Assembly (NCBI GenBank): GCA_928212115.1
Contig: CAKMRJ010003334.1
Span: 19,043,127-19,107,126 of the forward strand
Origin: Lactuca virosa
Lineage: Eukaryota; Streptophyta; Magnoliopsida; Asterales; Asteraceae
Reading direction: 5' to 3'
Length of the DNA: 64,000 nucleotides
Part shown: positions 12,550 to 26,239 of the stretch, one piece after another
Layout: the number at the start of each line of letters is the position of its first letter
Position numbering within the stretch: the stretch's first letter is position 1
Translations under genes and position numbers: made by a program
The notes under the pieces: model-generated
Told to the model about the DNA's origin: nothing
The model's database searches: none
What the model saw: only the letters and a program-made list of their open reading frames with translations

Positions 12550-12561
12550 TGGTATCAGAGC
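12550..12561 (+). other. Primer-binding site of G3
   Basis: TGGTATCAGAGC, three bases after the LTR end, is complementary to the 3' end of plant initiator methionine tRNA. This is the standard minus-strand primer of these elements. Confidence 0.9.
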
Positions 12562-13012
12562 ATTGTTTATAGTAAACTCAGTATATCAATCCATAAAAGA
12601 TATACAAACTATAAATACATCGGGGCAAGGAGCTCTGACTACAAGTATACTTTTTAAAGATTTAAGTATTTTTATAAGAAGTATACTAACACTCATACCT
12701 ACAAGTACAGTATCACAGTCATAAGAACACACTCATACTTACAAGTACAATATCACAATCATAAGAACTTAAAAGTATTTGGATGTTGAACACTATAGTC
12801 AAACATGGGCAGTTATGTAATCATATCTGGAATTAATATAGCCTAATCAACTATATTGATTTGAGATATGACCAACATGTGTCTGGGAGTGATAGTGGTG
12901 TTACGACATGTCTAAAACTTACCATACACCTGCAGAAGAACTATAGAACAGAACGCACAGATTAAAATATTACGGAGAGTATTTTACTAACCTTACTTCT
13001 AATACAGAACCT

Positions 13013-13586
13013 ATGGCTGAACCCAATTTACCGGGAGACCCCTACAATACACAGAATGCAGGTTGGATCATAGACTCAGACGAAGAACCCTTTAAAGGAC
13101 AGCGAGTCAAGTGGTACGGATACAGAGCCACAAGTCTGCAACCCTGGGGAGCGTCCCCTAAGGCAAGAGGAAGCTGAACCCATACCCGAGTGGGGCCGAT
13201 ACATAAACCATTGGAGTCGACAAGACGGCCAACGCCCTCTGTACGGAATGGCACGAGGTTTCTATAACGTTTCTAGAGGAGGAACTGCTGACAGAGCTCT
13301 TCCAGTTATAGTAAACCGAATAGCCCGACAGTTCGATCAATCAGGGATGTCTATCAATCGAATCCTAGAGGTGAATGCGGCTGCACAGGCTAACACTGCA
13401 GATATCCTTCGTCTTGACGAGATGCAAGATGACACCCAGCACCATACTGAAGCCCTTCAAAGGCAACTTAATGCTACTGAATCAGAGATCAGAGAACTGA
13501 GGGAGCATCAAGCTGCCCAAGAAAGGCGCTGGAAAGCGCAAGACGAAGCGGAACCTAGCAATCGTCGTAGAAACCGTCGCAAGTAG
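13013..13586 (+). pseudogene. Pre-gag accessory ORF with a long coiled coil (G3), one frameshift
   Basis: An ATG at 13013 opens an acidic frame that stops at 13177. A second frame, open through 13161-13586, carries the rest, so one indel near 13100-13170 splits a product of roughly 190 residues. The second half is Gln/Glu/Arg-rich and strongly coiled-coil-like (about 13380-13545) and ends in a basic tail (SNRRRNRRK). It lies between the primer-binding site and gag, with a 512-bp gap to gag. A matching tail is at 3-110 upstream of G1 gag. Element A has no such ORF in its 560-bp leader. I do not recognise a domain. It may be a structural or RNA-binding accessory protein, but that is a guess. 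Confidence 0.6.
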
Positions 13587-14098
13587 TGTTCACACTACTT
13601 ATACTTTCTACCTTCTATATCGAATGTATATACTACTTTTCACGACATGTACAAAACCGAGTATCAATAAAACAATAAGCACTTTACTTCAAAAAGAGTT
13701 AGTACAATTCTCATAAACATCTTATTCCAAAGTTTTGGATCACAGAAATGTTCCAGTGTTATTTTTCATGCTTTCACTACGACCGCGGAAATGTTATTTT
13801 CGGTAGGTCGGTTTGATGTCGACACTTTCTCAGTGTTGGGGTATATTATAATCATGCTTTAAGGTCAAGTTTTCTGGACCTTATATACTTAATATACCAA
13901 TACAGTCGACATGTACATTCATACTCTTTGAAAAATAACCATTCAATTATCCTGTTGCAAGTTGTACTTGCAGTGGATTTCTATTTCCAATTCTTTGTGA
14001 AATTCATGTTGAATTAAGTGTTTAGTTCAGAGATATCAAATTCATATTCATTCTTGATATCTCACCATCTTTTTATCTATTGACTTATATAGCAAGAG

Positions 14099-15660
14099 AT
14101 GCCTCCTCGTAGAAATCCAAGACGTATCAACACCAATGAAGCACCGACGCCGCCCCCACCACCACCTCCTCAATTCGACCCCGCTATGTTTCAAGCGGCG
14201 GTCACGGCGGCTGTAGCGGCTGCCATGTCTCACGTTCATACTCCTGGTGTTAGTGGGTCGGGAGTCGGTGCACATCCTTCTAACCATGGCGAAAGTCATG
14301 GGCATTCGCGACAATGCACTTATAAGGATTTCTCTAATGCCAAACCCAGGACCTTTAATGGGACTGGGGGAGTTATGGCACTAAGGCAGTGGATAGAAAA
14401 GACGGAACCAATCTTTGAAATTTGCTGTCCTGAGGGTAGCAAAGTTAAATTTGCTGCCTGTACTTTTTCTGATAGGGCTCTAACGTGGTGGAATGGCCAC
14501 ATTAAGTCACTTACTCTAGGTGTGGCTAACTCCATCAGCTGGGAGAGCCTAAAATCCATGTTAATGCGGGAATACTGCCCGCGAGGGGAGATACAGAAAC
14601 TGGAGCAAGAACTATGGACTATTACAATGGTTGGTTCTGACATATCAACCTATACCAATAGGTTCTGTGATCTGGCAATTCTTTGTCCGGATATGGTTCC
14701 TATAGAGAGCAAGAAGATTGAGAGATATATTTGGGGTATGTCGCCCCAAATTCAGTCAAGTGTTTTAGCTTCAAAGCCTATTACTTTTGACAGTGCCAAA
14801 GAACTGGCACAATCTCTTATCGACCACGGAGCCCGTCAAAACTCTATGGTTTCTGCTCCAGAACAACCCAAGGAGAACAACAACAACAGCAAGAAGAGGG
14901 TTTGGAACAAGAGGAAGGGCAAATCTCCTCTAGAACCTGCAAAGAAGCAACAAGTAGTGGCAGTCCATGCTACTAATGTACCTGCTACCATACCCGCTGC
15001 TATACCTGCTGCTGTTCCTAATAACCTTGCGCCAGCTAAGCCCTATGCTGGTATCCTCCCTAAATGCAACAAGTGCAATTTTCATCACAACGGAAATTGC
15101 CGAGACATACAGTGTCGTAACTGCAACAGGAAAGGGCATACTGCCCGATTCTGTAGAATGCCACCCCAACCACTTAACCAAACACCTGCCGCTGGAGTAA
15201 GCCGAGCATGCTACCAATGCGGTGATGTGGGGCACTTCGTGAAAGATTGCCCAAAAGCAGGTAATGCCGGTAGAGTTGGGAGAATTTTAGCACTGGGCCA
15301 TGAAGAAGCGGTGGCAGACCCTGCTGTGGTCACGGGTACGTTCCTTCTCAACAATACTTATGCATGCATTCTATTTGATTGTGGTGCTAAGAGGAGCTTC
15401 GTGAGCCATAATTTTAAACATCTACTAAATCAAAACTCCCAACCACTAAATGAAACGTTGACAGTAGAAATGGCTAACGGGAAATCTGAATCCACCAACG
15501 ATATATACATAGGATGTATCCTTACCTTGAATGACTTGTCTTTCCCAATAGACCTTATTCCGGTCTCTATCAAAAGTTGACATCATAATAGGTATGGATT
15601 GATTGTGCCCCAACCATGCCGACATCCTATGTTATGAAAGATTTGTTCGTTTGAACTTGC
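14099..15660 (+). pseudogene. gag and start of protease (G3), truncated
   Basis: The start at 14099 (Met-Pro-Pro-Arg-Arg, then a run of prolines and QFDP) matches the gag starts of G1 and A. The Retrotrans_gag region is intact. Two zinc knuckles follow (about 15065-15156 and 15210-15252), so the Gag part is uninterrupted. The protease box reads Asp-Cys-Gly instead of Asp-Ser-Gly (near 15369-15377). A small deletion near 15578 shifts the frame and a stop follows. At about 15661-15664 the coding sequence jumps into LTR sequence. All of RT, RNase H and integrase is gone, probably by a microhomology deletion. Confidence 0.9.
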
Positions 15661-16750
15661 CAGCAGTGTACAGCTAAAAACTCGAAATAAAGATCGAGCG
15701 ATTTTAGCCGACACAACCTAAACGAGAATTGAAGGTCTCGTCGGTAGTAGTACAACGGTAAAAAGACAGACGAAAACGGACGTCGGATGAAGAAGTTATG
15801 AATTTTTAACGGATTCCCGTCCCGGTCTGTTTAAAATAATAATATTAAAAATAAAGTCAAAATTAGCCGACGAAGTCTAAACGAAAGTCGTAGAGTGTGA
15901 TTTTACCTACGCGTGTATATAAAGAACGCCAAAAACGGAGCTTGTATGCGAAAGTTATGATTTTCGCAAGTTTTGGCACAAAAATAAAGAAAAATAGGAA
16001 AAGTGGGCAATTTCGCATGTGCCACGTCACCCTCACACGTGGCAGCTGCTGAGTGGATCGAATCCATTCGTGGCACCTCCTGATTCGACCAACTCCGCGG
16101 TCCAATCCTACTCGGACAGCCTCGCTTGAGACAACCCGGAGACACACCTCGGATGCTGCCTTCGCATGTGTCCTTCTTCTATTGGACCGAAGTCCGGTCC
16201 AATCCGAGCCAGCCTGCGGTCCGAAGTAAGCCAGAAACCTCGCCACCTGTCCGACGCGTGTCAGCCTCGCATAGGCTCGGATCCGAGGCTTCGGCCTATA
16301 AAAGGCATGCGAGGGTTCCGGATCTTTTTACACTTTTCACCCCTAAATTCATTCTCTTTCACATTTTCCACTTCCACAAACTCATATACAACCCCTAAAG
16401 CCTCGGTATCAAGTCTCGAACCCTAACAAAGCCTCGAAGCCCCGAGATTCCCGAGAAGTAACCTCTCTCCTGTTGAAACTCTGCCCAATTTGAGCCGGTT
16501 TTTCGACAAACAAACTCCTTTTCGTGAAACGAAACTCCGTCCAATTCACCACCTATCAAGTGAGTACATACCCCCGTATTTTCTTAACTTCTACTGTTTT
16601 ATGGGGGGGGGGGGGGAATACAAGCATAACACAAGAACTTTGTGTTATAAAAATCATGATTTCAAATCATGATAAAACAACATTAAATCATTAAAAATAC
16701 TCAAAACACAAACTCTTTATCATCTTATATTTTTCCCCAAAATTCATATT

Positions 16751-16804
<54 letters not shown>

Positions 16805-18132
16805 ATTTAAAAGGCTTAGGACAGATAACTCATTCTGGGTCCTTTTCCTTGTTTGGATGTGGACTTAAACTACCGGTTATTTTTCCGAATGTCGTTTAAA
16901 TTTTACTTATATATAAAATTGTATATGTACATCAATATAATAGTTATTTCATCAGTTTAACTACCTTTGTAACGTGCTGAGCAAGGGATTACATGTGAAC
17001 ATGGTTAAATACACATTCAGAAAGTACATATAAATTATAATAGGTATAATTTATACATAGAACAATAATTCATGATACAAGTATACTAGAATACACAGTC
17101 TTACAAGAAACTAGGGTTTTGATACAGAACAAATCAAGGTTTACACTTATCAAATACATGTTTGGAATACTAATTCAAGAACATACTGTCAATCATTATT
17201 TCAGAATGATTGGGTTTTGATTCAAGAACATACTGTCAATCATTATTTCAGAATGATTGGGTTTTCAAAACTAATATACATGTAACGTTTATATGCTTTT
17301 TATGAGACACTCTATTCAGGTTGTTTAATTCATTTTAGACAACATAGGAAGAGTCCTGACATTATAACCAGAATCTCCAGCCGGGGATTGAAACAAGTGT
17401 GTGTAGATCTATATCGGGATTGACAACCCCGCACTCAGGCTGCTAGCTACAGTTAGATGAGTGGCAATTGTTATCACCAGTTTAAACGCCCACAAAGCGT
17501 TTGTTTCAAGCCATCAGTCATAGTATGGTTATAATAACTCATTAAAAAGATATTAACAATACGTTAGTGTATAAATAACTAAACGAAAGTACACCTTCAA
17601 AGTACCAGTTTACATAATACAAAATACAAAGATTCAATACAGTTTTCAACAACAGCTGGTGGAGCCAGGCACACTCTCAGTTACAAGTTTTCATAAGTAA
17701 TACAAATACAAAACATTAATACACAGAGAACGGTTTTATGGGAATAAAACTACTTTTCATATACAACAGAAAATATAGGATTTTCTGGAACAAGTTACAT
17801 ATGCAAGATACAGAGACATCCTTTAAACATAAACACTTATGCACTCACTCAACTTTATGTTGATACTCTCTTTTCTAATTACTTGTATTCTCAGGGAAAT
17901 AATACACAGGTACTCCCCGAGCTTTTGAGAAGATGGAGCTATGTTGAGTCATATCTTCTTTTGTATAACTATATTTTGGTTCAATATACAATGATTGAAC
18001 ACATGTAATTACTTATACCTTTTAAATACAATGGTTGTTTGTACTTTGATTACTATGATGCATGTGTTGTGATACTACAATTCAAGTCCTCCACCCCCAG
18101 ACGTTTCCGTCGTCTTGTTTGGGGGTGTGACA
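15661..18132 (+). repeat. 3' LTR of G3, lacking its first ~410 bp
   Basis: It matches LTR G2 from about 10083 to its end, including the final GGGGGTGTGACA at 18132. The 5' start is deleted and fused to the protease region. It has a TATA box at 16297, a donor-like GTGAGT from 16560, an intact acceptor-like TTGTATTCTCAG to 17894, a (TA)n tract and the 47-bp duplication. A run of about 14 G at 16603-16616 is expanded relative to the 7 G in LTR G2. The flank at 18133 is decayed Copia DNA. I found no target duplication, as expected if the other flank is lost or outside the window. Confidence 0.9.
16297..16304 (+). promoter_or_regulatory. LTR promoter TATA box (G3 3' LTR)
   Basis: TATAAAAG is in the same context as the box at 10713, with the same pyrimidine-rich leader after it. 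Confidence 0.65.
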
Positions 18133-20340
18133 ACTATGAGTAATACCCTTGTCTTCAATGAATCCCTCAACATTTTGCTTCTTGAACGCAGTACTATTAT
18201 CACTTTGAAGCCTCGTAACATTTTTCTTCAGGCTCGCTTCCATATTTTTGATGAAATTTATCATCTCTTGTACGGTTTCTGATTTCTTTGTCAAAAAAAA
18301 AAAACTCGTGTAAATCATGAAAATCTTCGATTCGATGGTTATTGTAAGTCCTTGTCGATATGTAACAACTCAAATGGTCCAAAAGTCTTCGAGTCGATGG
18401 TTATTGGATGACCTTGTTGATGTTGTTTTCCTTGTTCACACACTGCACACCGAAAATCATTGTCAGATTTTTAAAAATGGTAAACCTCTATCTAAATCAT
18501 TTAGCACAGTTTGTTGATACTTTTGAAATTTGGATGAGAGAGCCTTCTATTCCATAACAAATTCAATTCTGATGTTGCTTTTGATAGCAAACAAACCGAA
18601 GGAGCACTACCTATTGTTTTCAAGTCGAGAATAAACATTTCTCCTTTGCGTTTCGACATTAACAATACTTCTGTTGAAAGTTTATTCAATATGATATTGT
18701 TGTCTTCATCGAATGTTACTTGATTTCTTGTTCCTACAACTACTTGAGAAACACATTTATTCAATATGATATTGTTGTCTTCATATGTCTTAATCCTTCA
18801 ACATAAGCAACACATTTAATTATAAATTATCCATTTGTGATTATTCCATATCCTTTGATTGAGCATTTTTTTGTTGTTCCCAAACATCACTTCTGCAACA
18901 TTATTTAACTTTTAATAATCTATGAGGTTTTCCTTCTTTCCAATCATGTGAATAGAGCAACCACTATCGATATACCAATTTGAATGATATTTATCGTCAC
19001 ATAAAACCTGGTGGAAAGTTTAATTACCAAAATCTTTTTGGTTCCAACAAGATTAGTATAGAAAGAAGAATTATATATCGAATTTTTAACTTCTTTTAGT
19101 TTTGAATAATTAATCAAAGAAAAATTAGATCTTCGAGGATAATGGTAATATTTCTTTGATACAGAGAGATTTACTTTTGACTTTCTATTAAAAAAAATTC
19201 TTTTCTTAAAAGTTTATTTAATTGGAGTCCATTTCTTGACTGTTGCTTTTTTTTTTTCCTTTTGATGATGTACTTCCTTGTGATGATTCAGAAAGATATC
19301 TCTCATAAGCATATTTGATCTCATCAATTTAAAAATACTTTGTTTGGAAATATGCACCCTTTTTATCCAACCACTTATTGAAAGTTATGACATCATTTGC
19401 TCCTTTGGAGCATGTTACTTTTGTGGATTGATTTGATTTTGGATTTGGAAAATTTTGACCTTTTGGAGTAAATTTCACTTTGGGATTTAAAATGAATGAA
19501 TTTCTCTTTGAGTAATTCAAAAATTATTCCTTATTTTATTATTATGAAAACTTCAAGTTTATTATTCACATTGTTTTCATCAACGTTTTCATATGAATAA
19601 AAACCTTCGTTAGTTACGTTCAAATTATCCTTTTTAACAATAAAAATAATTGATCATGGATCAATCTTTTTCCAATTTCCATTTGTTACAAACACTTGAC
19701 TTGGAAAATATTTAAATTTTGGATAAATAACAAAAGTCGGTTCAAGATAATGTTACCATTTTTCATGCAAAACCTTGTTGTATTCTTTCGAATCTTCAAA
19801 AACACACTCTTCGAAAACACGTTTTTAATCTTCATCATCAGAATCATTATCGAAATTCTTTTCATTGTTTGTGATATCTTTTATTTTCATTTTATCAACT
19901 TTTGACAAATAGCAGTTCTTAGAAGATGAATCATGATTATCTTTCGATATCAAATCGACATTAACATGATTTCAAGTTATCAAATTAACTTTTATTATCG
20001 AAAAGTATGAGCAATCTACACTTATGTCATCCGCAATCTCACTAAATGTATCTAAGTTATCATCTAATTCAACAAAATCTTCTTATTTATCTTTGATTGA
20101 ATTTTTGGACTTTTTCATGATTCTAACTTGTTCATTTTCACTTAAAGTTTCATTAATAATTTGAATAAGCTCATCAACATCAACATACTTTCCAACTGGT
20201 ACAACGTCATATGCATATGTGTCATTGGTACTTTATCAAATAAGATTATGCTTTCATAGTCATAAGATAATCCATCTACTTTTTCCTTCTTATAGGTTAT
20301 GAATGGAAGTAATTTCGATGTTGTTCTTTCCATATGTCAA
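18133..20340 (-). pseudogene. Decayed Ty1/Copia gag-pol remnant, truncated in integrase
   Basis: Read on the minus strand from 20340 down, the pieces come in Copia order. They are a gag-like start (MERTTSKLLPF at 20333), Lys-rich gag tail fragments (about 19520-19329), a protease box (WYIDSGCSIHM near 18978-18940), a GAG-pre-integrase motif (LLWNRRLSHPNF near 18540) and an integrase core fragment (LQSDNSTAF, GITHS) that stops at 18133. Many stops and frame changes separate the pieces. The abrupt end at the outer edge of LTR G3 suggests that the G array inserted into this Copia or joined it by deletion. No RT, LTR or primer site was seen. Confidence 0.72.
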
Positions 20341-20519
20341 CAGAATGATATAAGGAAATTAATTTTGCATATAATCGTTTAGCAGTGTTACAATATATAT
20401 TTTTTTAATAACACCATATTCTCATTTGTCATTACTCCCTATCATCATGAACGATTGATAACCTATTTTTAATTTATTCACATATGCAATCGATCAAAAC
20501 TATGCCAATTGAACTAAGC
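20341..20519. other. AT-rich spacer
   Basis: I see no feature here beyond low-complexity AT-rich DNA between the Copia relic and the CACTA relic. Confidence 0.4.
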
Positions 20520-23500
20520 ACGGAGAAAAAGAGACCCCGCCAAGTAATGTGGTTTCTGAAGAAAACTATTCAAGGGACAGATCATTCTTTTTGGATTCCA
20601 TAGATTTTGCATAAGGAATTCGAACAGATGCCCGGAAACTATAGAGATGGTTGAAGCCACATAACAAAATTTCCTACACAATCTTGAAAAGTTTAAAAAA
20701 CTATTAGAAGATACTGAGAAGCCCCTTTATAAGGGATGTGCAGACTAAACAAAGTTATTTGCAGCTGTTGAATTCATTAATGTGAAGAGAAAGTATGGTA
20801 TTTCAGTTAAGTGCAATACTAAATTTCTACTTTTTATTAGGAAGATGCTACCTAATGATAACGAAATGTGTAGTAGTGCGTATGAGGCTAAGAAAGCATT
20901 GAAAGCAATGGGGTCAAGGTATACAAACATACATGCATGTGTTAACAATTGCATTCTTTACAGGAACGAGTACAAAGACATCATAGTATGTCCCACTTGT
21001 AGGAAATCAAGATGGAAGGTGGATGAAAAAAAAACAAAACTTACGAAAATATTCATGAAAAAGTTGTGGTACTTTCCCGTTATTCCATGAATGAAACGAT
21101 TATTTCAATCAAAGACAATTTCAAAAGATTTACTACGGCACGCGACCGGTAGACATGTTGATCATGATGTTTTATGTTACCTAATAGATTCACCGACATG
21201 GTCTGCCATAGATGACAAGCTTCCTGACTTTGGTATTGAACCAAGAATATGCAACTAGGCATTTCGGCCGACATGGTCGACGTGCATGAAGGAATTAAAA
21301 ATCATAGTGTGTGGCTTTTTTTAAGTTCCATTTACAACCTCCCCCATGGTTGTGCATGAAAAGAAAGTTTATCATGATTTTGTTACTGATATCGGAAATA
21401 CTAGGAAAAGATATTGATGTGTTCTTAGCACCTTTGATTAATGATCAGAAGTTATTATTTGACATTAGAGTGGAAACGTTTGATGCATATACAAGAGATT
21501 TTAAGTTTGCGTGCAGTTGTTTTATGGACAATTAATGATTACCCTTGGTACATTAAGTGGATGTACTTATAGCAGATATAAAGGCTTTGTGGTATGTGAG
21601 GGAAGAAAAATATTGTATTAGGCTTCCTGATTCTAATAAGCAGTGTTAAGCTGGTCACAGGTGTTATCTACCATATAAACATTTGTTCAAAAGTCAGAAG
21701 AATGCGTTCAATGGAAAAAAGAGTTTGAAACTGCTTCAGAACCTATGAATGGAGAACAAATATATAACAAGGTCAGAAATATTAAAAATACATGGGAAAG
21801 GGAGATAAGATCAAGGAATCAAAAGAGGAGCAAATTTCTACAGGAAGAGGTGGGAAGATTAAAAAAAAGAGAGAAATTTAAAACAAGATGTTAGCCAAGA
21901 ACAAAATACATATTGGAAGAAATTTAATATATGGTACGAACTTCTTAGGTATTAGCCTCATAATTTAGACCCTCATTCTATTGATTTTATGCATACCGAA
22001 AAGAATGTGACTAAGAGTCTAGTTGGGACATTTCTGAACACTCCATTAAGATAAAAGATGGACTAAAGGCGTTATTGGATTTGGATCTTTTGGTATAAAA
22101 CTAGAATTACATCCTCAAATACAAGGCAACACCACCACACTCCCCACAACTAGTTACACACTAAGACCGGAAGAAAAAGACTATTTATGTGAAACATTGT
22201 ACAACTTAAGGGTACCACAAGGGTATTATTCTAACTTTTCAAATGTGGTAAGTCTGGGTGACAGGAAGTTGATCAGACTTAAATCACATGATTACCACAT
22301 GATCATGCAACAACTTTTTCTTATTGCAATACGATCTATTATGCCTCCACCCACCAGAAATGTTATTATTAGGTTGTATTTCTTCTTCAAATCAATATGT
22401 AGCAAAGAAATCAAAGTGGATAAGATCGATAAAATACAAGAAGAGTTATGTGTGACATTATGTCTTCTTGAGAAACACTTTCCACCAACTTTTTTTTGAT
22501 GTTATGGTTCATTTAACTTTGCATCTTACATGAGAAGTGAAATTATGTTGTCCTATTTTTTTTATGGATGTACCGATTTGAAAGGTTTATGAAGGTTATT
22601 AACGACCATGTGATAAGAAAAAGGAATACAGAAGGTTGCATTGCTGAAGAGAATGTTGCAAAAGAGACAAATAAGTTCTTTAGCGAGTTCATTAAAAACA
22701 TGTTTACTGTTGGTATTCCACTTGAAAAGCACAACAATATTGGAATTGAGAGTGGTGAAGATACTAATGCTCATATAGACGAAACTATACTATCAACGGG
22801 TAAAATGGTTGAGGTTACTCCAGTACTCTTCAACAAGGCACATTTCTATGTACACCAAAATACAACTGAAGTTGAACCGTATATTAAGTAAGTATGTTTT
22901 ATACATTTGTATGTAGTTTATTTAGATTTTTAGATTAAGGTGAGTTGTTTAATACCATTCATCATGATTGTAGCCGACATAAGGAGGTTTTGGAAATTCA
23001 ACACCCACAAAAAAGCATGGATAGAGCAAGATCATAGTAAAACGTTTGGTTGTTGGTTACGAAACGAGGTACATTTTTTCGTATTACTTGTTTTTTCGTA
23101 TGTAATGTATTTACCTTTAGCAAAAGATTACATTGTACTAATATTCAGGTTGAGAGAGAGTTAGCGGTCTCTAAATAGAATGTATCGGAGAACCTTAGAT
23201 GGATTTCAAACGGACCTAACAAGAACGTACTAAAATACGAATCATATACTATCAATGGATGTACATTTCGTACAAAACGATGTGAAGGTAAAGTTCACCA
23301 GGACAGTGGGGTTAATGTAGTGGCAAATGACATGCACATTTCTAGTAAAGAAATTATAATCTATACCAAAAACACTACTACAGTGTTTTACAAGAGATAT
23401 GGGTACTAGATTATCATGTTAAAAATATTGCAATTTTCAAGTATGACTGGGTAGACAATATAAGTGGTGTGAAGAAGGACAATCTTGGGTACACATCGAT

Positions 23501-23960
23501 TGACCTAAACAATATAGGCCAAAATACTAATCCATTCATATTGGCATCACAAGTAGAGCATGTATTTTACGTGATAGATCGGGTGGACAAAAAAATGTCT
23601 ATTGTGTTCAAGACACCTCCCAAAAATTATAAAGATGCATATCATGATGTGGATAACGAATTTAGTACTGAAGTTTTTCCTCAAAATGATAATATATTGT
23701 CACGTGTAGACCCCCAAGATTTACTTAAGGAGTCTAGAAATGATTATTTTTGTCTTGACTGTTGGGGTATTGTGTTACGTAAGGTATGTCTTCCTTATTC
23801 ATACTAAAATTCTTATATTTGTTTTATATGGTTACATTCAAATAATATTATGGTTCATTAAACTTAAGCTATATTTACATTTATTTGTATCAGGCAATTG
23901 AAAAAGTTGACGTTCAACCCTTCATCAACACATACATCCAGAAATTAAATAACAAATAAT
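20520..23960 (+). pseudogene. Relic of a CACTA (En/Spm) transposase gene, TNP2 type
   Basis: Frames on the plus strand line up with TNP2-type transposases. They are a Cys-containing block (CVNNCILYRNEY, then CPTCRKSRW, 20937-21017), the PRLKRLF-like step at 21090, the TTSPMVVHEKK/IDVFLAPLI stretch (about 21330-21445), the HNLDPHSIDFMHTEKNV stretch (about 21960), a DUF4218-like block (22190-22500), a Lys-rich block ending RNEV (22960-23068) and a DUF4216-like block (LGYTSIDLNNIGQNTNPFILASQ, 23480-23560). Stops and indels break it throughout. GT...AG gaps at 22888-22973, 23069-23148 and 23784-23893 look like retained introns, so this is not a processed copy. I did not find the CACTA terminal repeats. 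Confidence 0.85.
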
Positions 23961-24296
23961 ATTATGTAGATTGTTTTGTGTCATTTGAACCAAACATATA
24001 TAATGAAAATTAAATATCCGATAAGTAAGCATTACCAAACATATATATGTTTTTTCTATATGTTTTCCAATATCTCTTTTTTTTTGTTTTTTTGTTTTTT
24101 TTTCTAACATATCAACTTTGATTTAAAATTCAAAAAAACTAAATTATTCCTAATATGAAGCACTCATGTGGGTGTGTGTTATTCTTAACCAACGTATAAG
24201 TTCTAATGCACGATGTGCTGTGTATTCCAATACTAAATAATTTCCTTTTTTCCATAATTTATACGTTTAATAAGAATATAAATTAAGTCAATAAAT

Positions 24297-24298
<2 letters not shown>

Positions 24299-24335
<37 letters not shown>
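24299..24335. repeat. (TA)n microsatellite
   Basis: A perfect or near-perfect dinucleotide run. Confidence 0.95.
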
Positions 24336-24337
<2 letters not shown>

Positions 24338-24599
24338 CGTGCTATGTGTGCATATTGTCTGTATACTTGCTGTCTATACTGGGTGAAAGATTTTTATACA
24401 TGCTTTAAATGATTTAAACTGTATATATATTTTATATCTACAAAATATGTTGGGTAAAACATGGGTAGATGAAATATGAGTCGGATGATGAGGTGAGAGG
24501 TGAAATAGACCATGAGGTGAGGGTGAGAGGTGGACGATGTAAGAAGCCTTGTACCCAAATGCTGGCCCCGTCATCTAGCAGAGTATAGATGACAGTCCA

Positions 24600-24866
<267 letters not shown>

Positions 24867-25396
24867 TAGTAGTTCTGATAAACAAAACCAAAAAAAACGT
24901 CATATGTCCATTTTCTAACAAACATATTTGACACATGATATTTTTCTATGCTTTTCTCAAATTCCTACTTTTTGTTCTTTTTTTTTTTGTAAAATATAAA
25001 ATTTAAACCAACTAAATCCTATGGTAATAACATAATATTTTCAAGGGATAATTTTACATATATCCTTACAAAACTTATAAATTACGTATATATCCTTATA
25101 AAATTTAAAATTATATCAATATCCTTAAAAAAGCATGTAAACTCTCATATATGTCCAAATAATTAGTCTAGACTTAAATAAACTATTTAAATATTATAAA
25201 AAAAGATATATATGAATTTATTTATTAATAAAAGTACTAAAAGTACCATTACCATCATCAAAACAAATATAAACAAAATAAATCTCTGTAAAAATAAGAT
25301 CATCGACAACTTATATATAATGTAGAAAGGATAATCAACAAACTTGATTTGCAAATATATAATATAATAAACTTGGAACTTCATATCTAGTTCTTT

Positions 25397-25401
<5 letters not shown>

Positions 25402-25451
<50 letters not shown>
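25402..25451. repeat. (TA)n microsatellite
   Basis: A dinucleotide run of about 50 bp. Confidence 0.95.
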
Positions 25452-25456
<5 letters not shown>

Positions 25457-25950
25457 TTCAACGTAATAAGCATAAATGGCAATTGATCTTCATCTAGACT
25501 ATTGATGTGTGGAGTCGTAAACCAGTACTCAAGCAACAAATGAAACTCAAGATTTATTGACAAATGACAAATGATAAGTTCTATCATCATCTTGTAATTG
25601 TTAATGTTGATGAATTTGATTATCTCCAGCCTTTGATACATTTACTTATTAGATTTAAGAACTTTTGTACTTGGTCCTACATTGATTATGTTAAACCATT
25701 GATCAACACATATGTATTTCAACCTTTGGATATATCAAAATTTTAATTATGTACGACATCTACACAACATACAAAATGTTTTTACATATTGGTATAAATG
25801 ATCAAATCTAATGATCAAACTTAATTAATGATCAAACTTAAACAAATTAACAACATCAAGTTCCTACTTATGTATATACCATATAAAGTGCACAGTCTAA
25901 TTTACAAATCCAAAATAGCTTACATACATGTATTCACATTAAACCGAATT

Positions 25951-26013
<63 letters not shown>

Positions 26014-26021
26014 ATATATAT
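25951..26021. repeat. Compound (AC)n(TA)n microsatellite between short direct repeats
   Basis: Ten AC units pass into about 25 TA units. Both sides carry TATTCACATTAAACC (25931 and 26021), so the satellite is bracketed by a 15-bp direct repeat. Confidence 0.9.
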
Positions 26022-26239
26022 ATTCACATTAAACCAAAATACATATATAATATGCATCATAAATTGTCTGAATCAAACAACCATCAAGTAAATACTATAA
26101 CCTCGAGGACGTGTACAAGAAGGTCTTTGTCGATTCCTATCAACATGGTAGAGGGGCGTGAAAAGGCCGTGGAGACTTTAATGTCAAACATCCCAACAAA
26201 TAGGCATCCCACAAACAAATATCACATTTCAACAACCAT

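Noticed and set aside
12550..12561. tRNA gene fragment
   Set aside because: The 12-bp match to initiator tRNA is the retroelement primer site. No cloverleaf sequence surrounds it here or at the other primer sites.
18082..18132. C-terminal extension of the Copia integrase fragment (HTPKQDDGN...)
   Set aside because: These residues are read from the end of LTR G3. The similarity to integrase (HTPQQ-like) is chance and the true Copia sequence stops at 18133.
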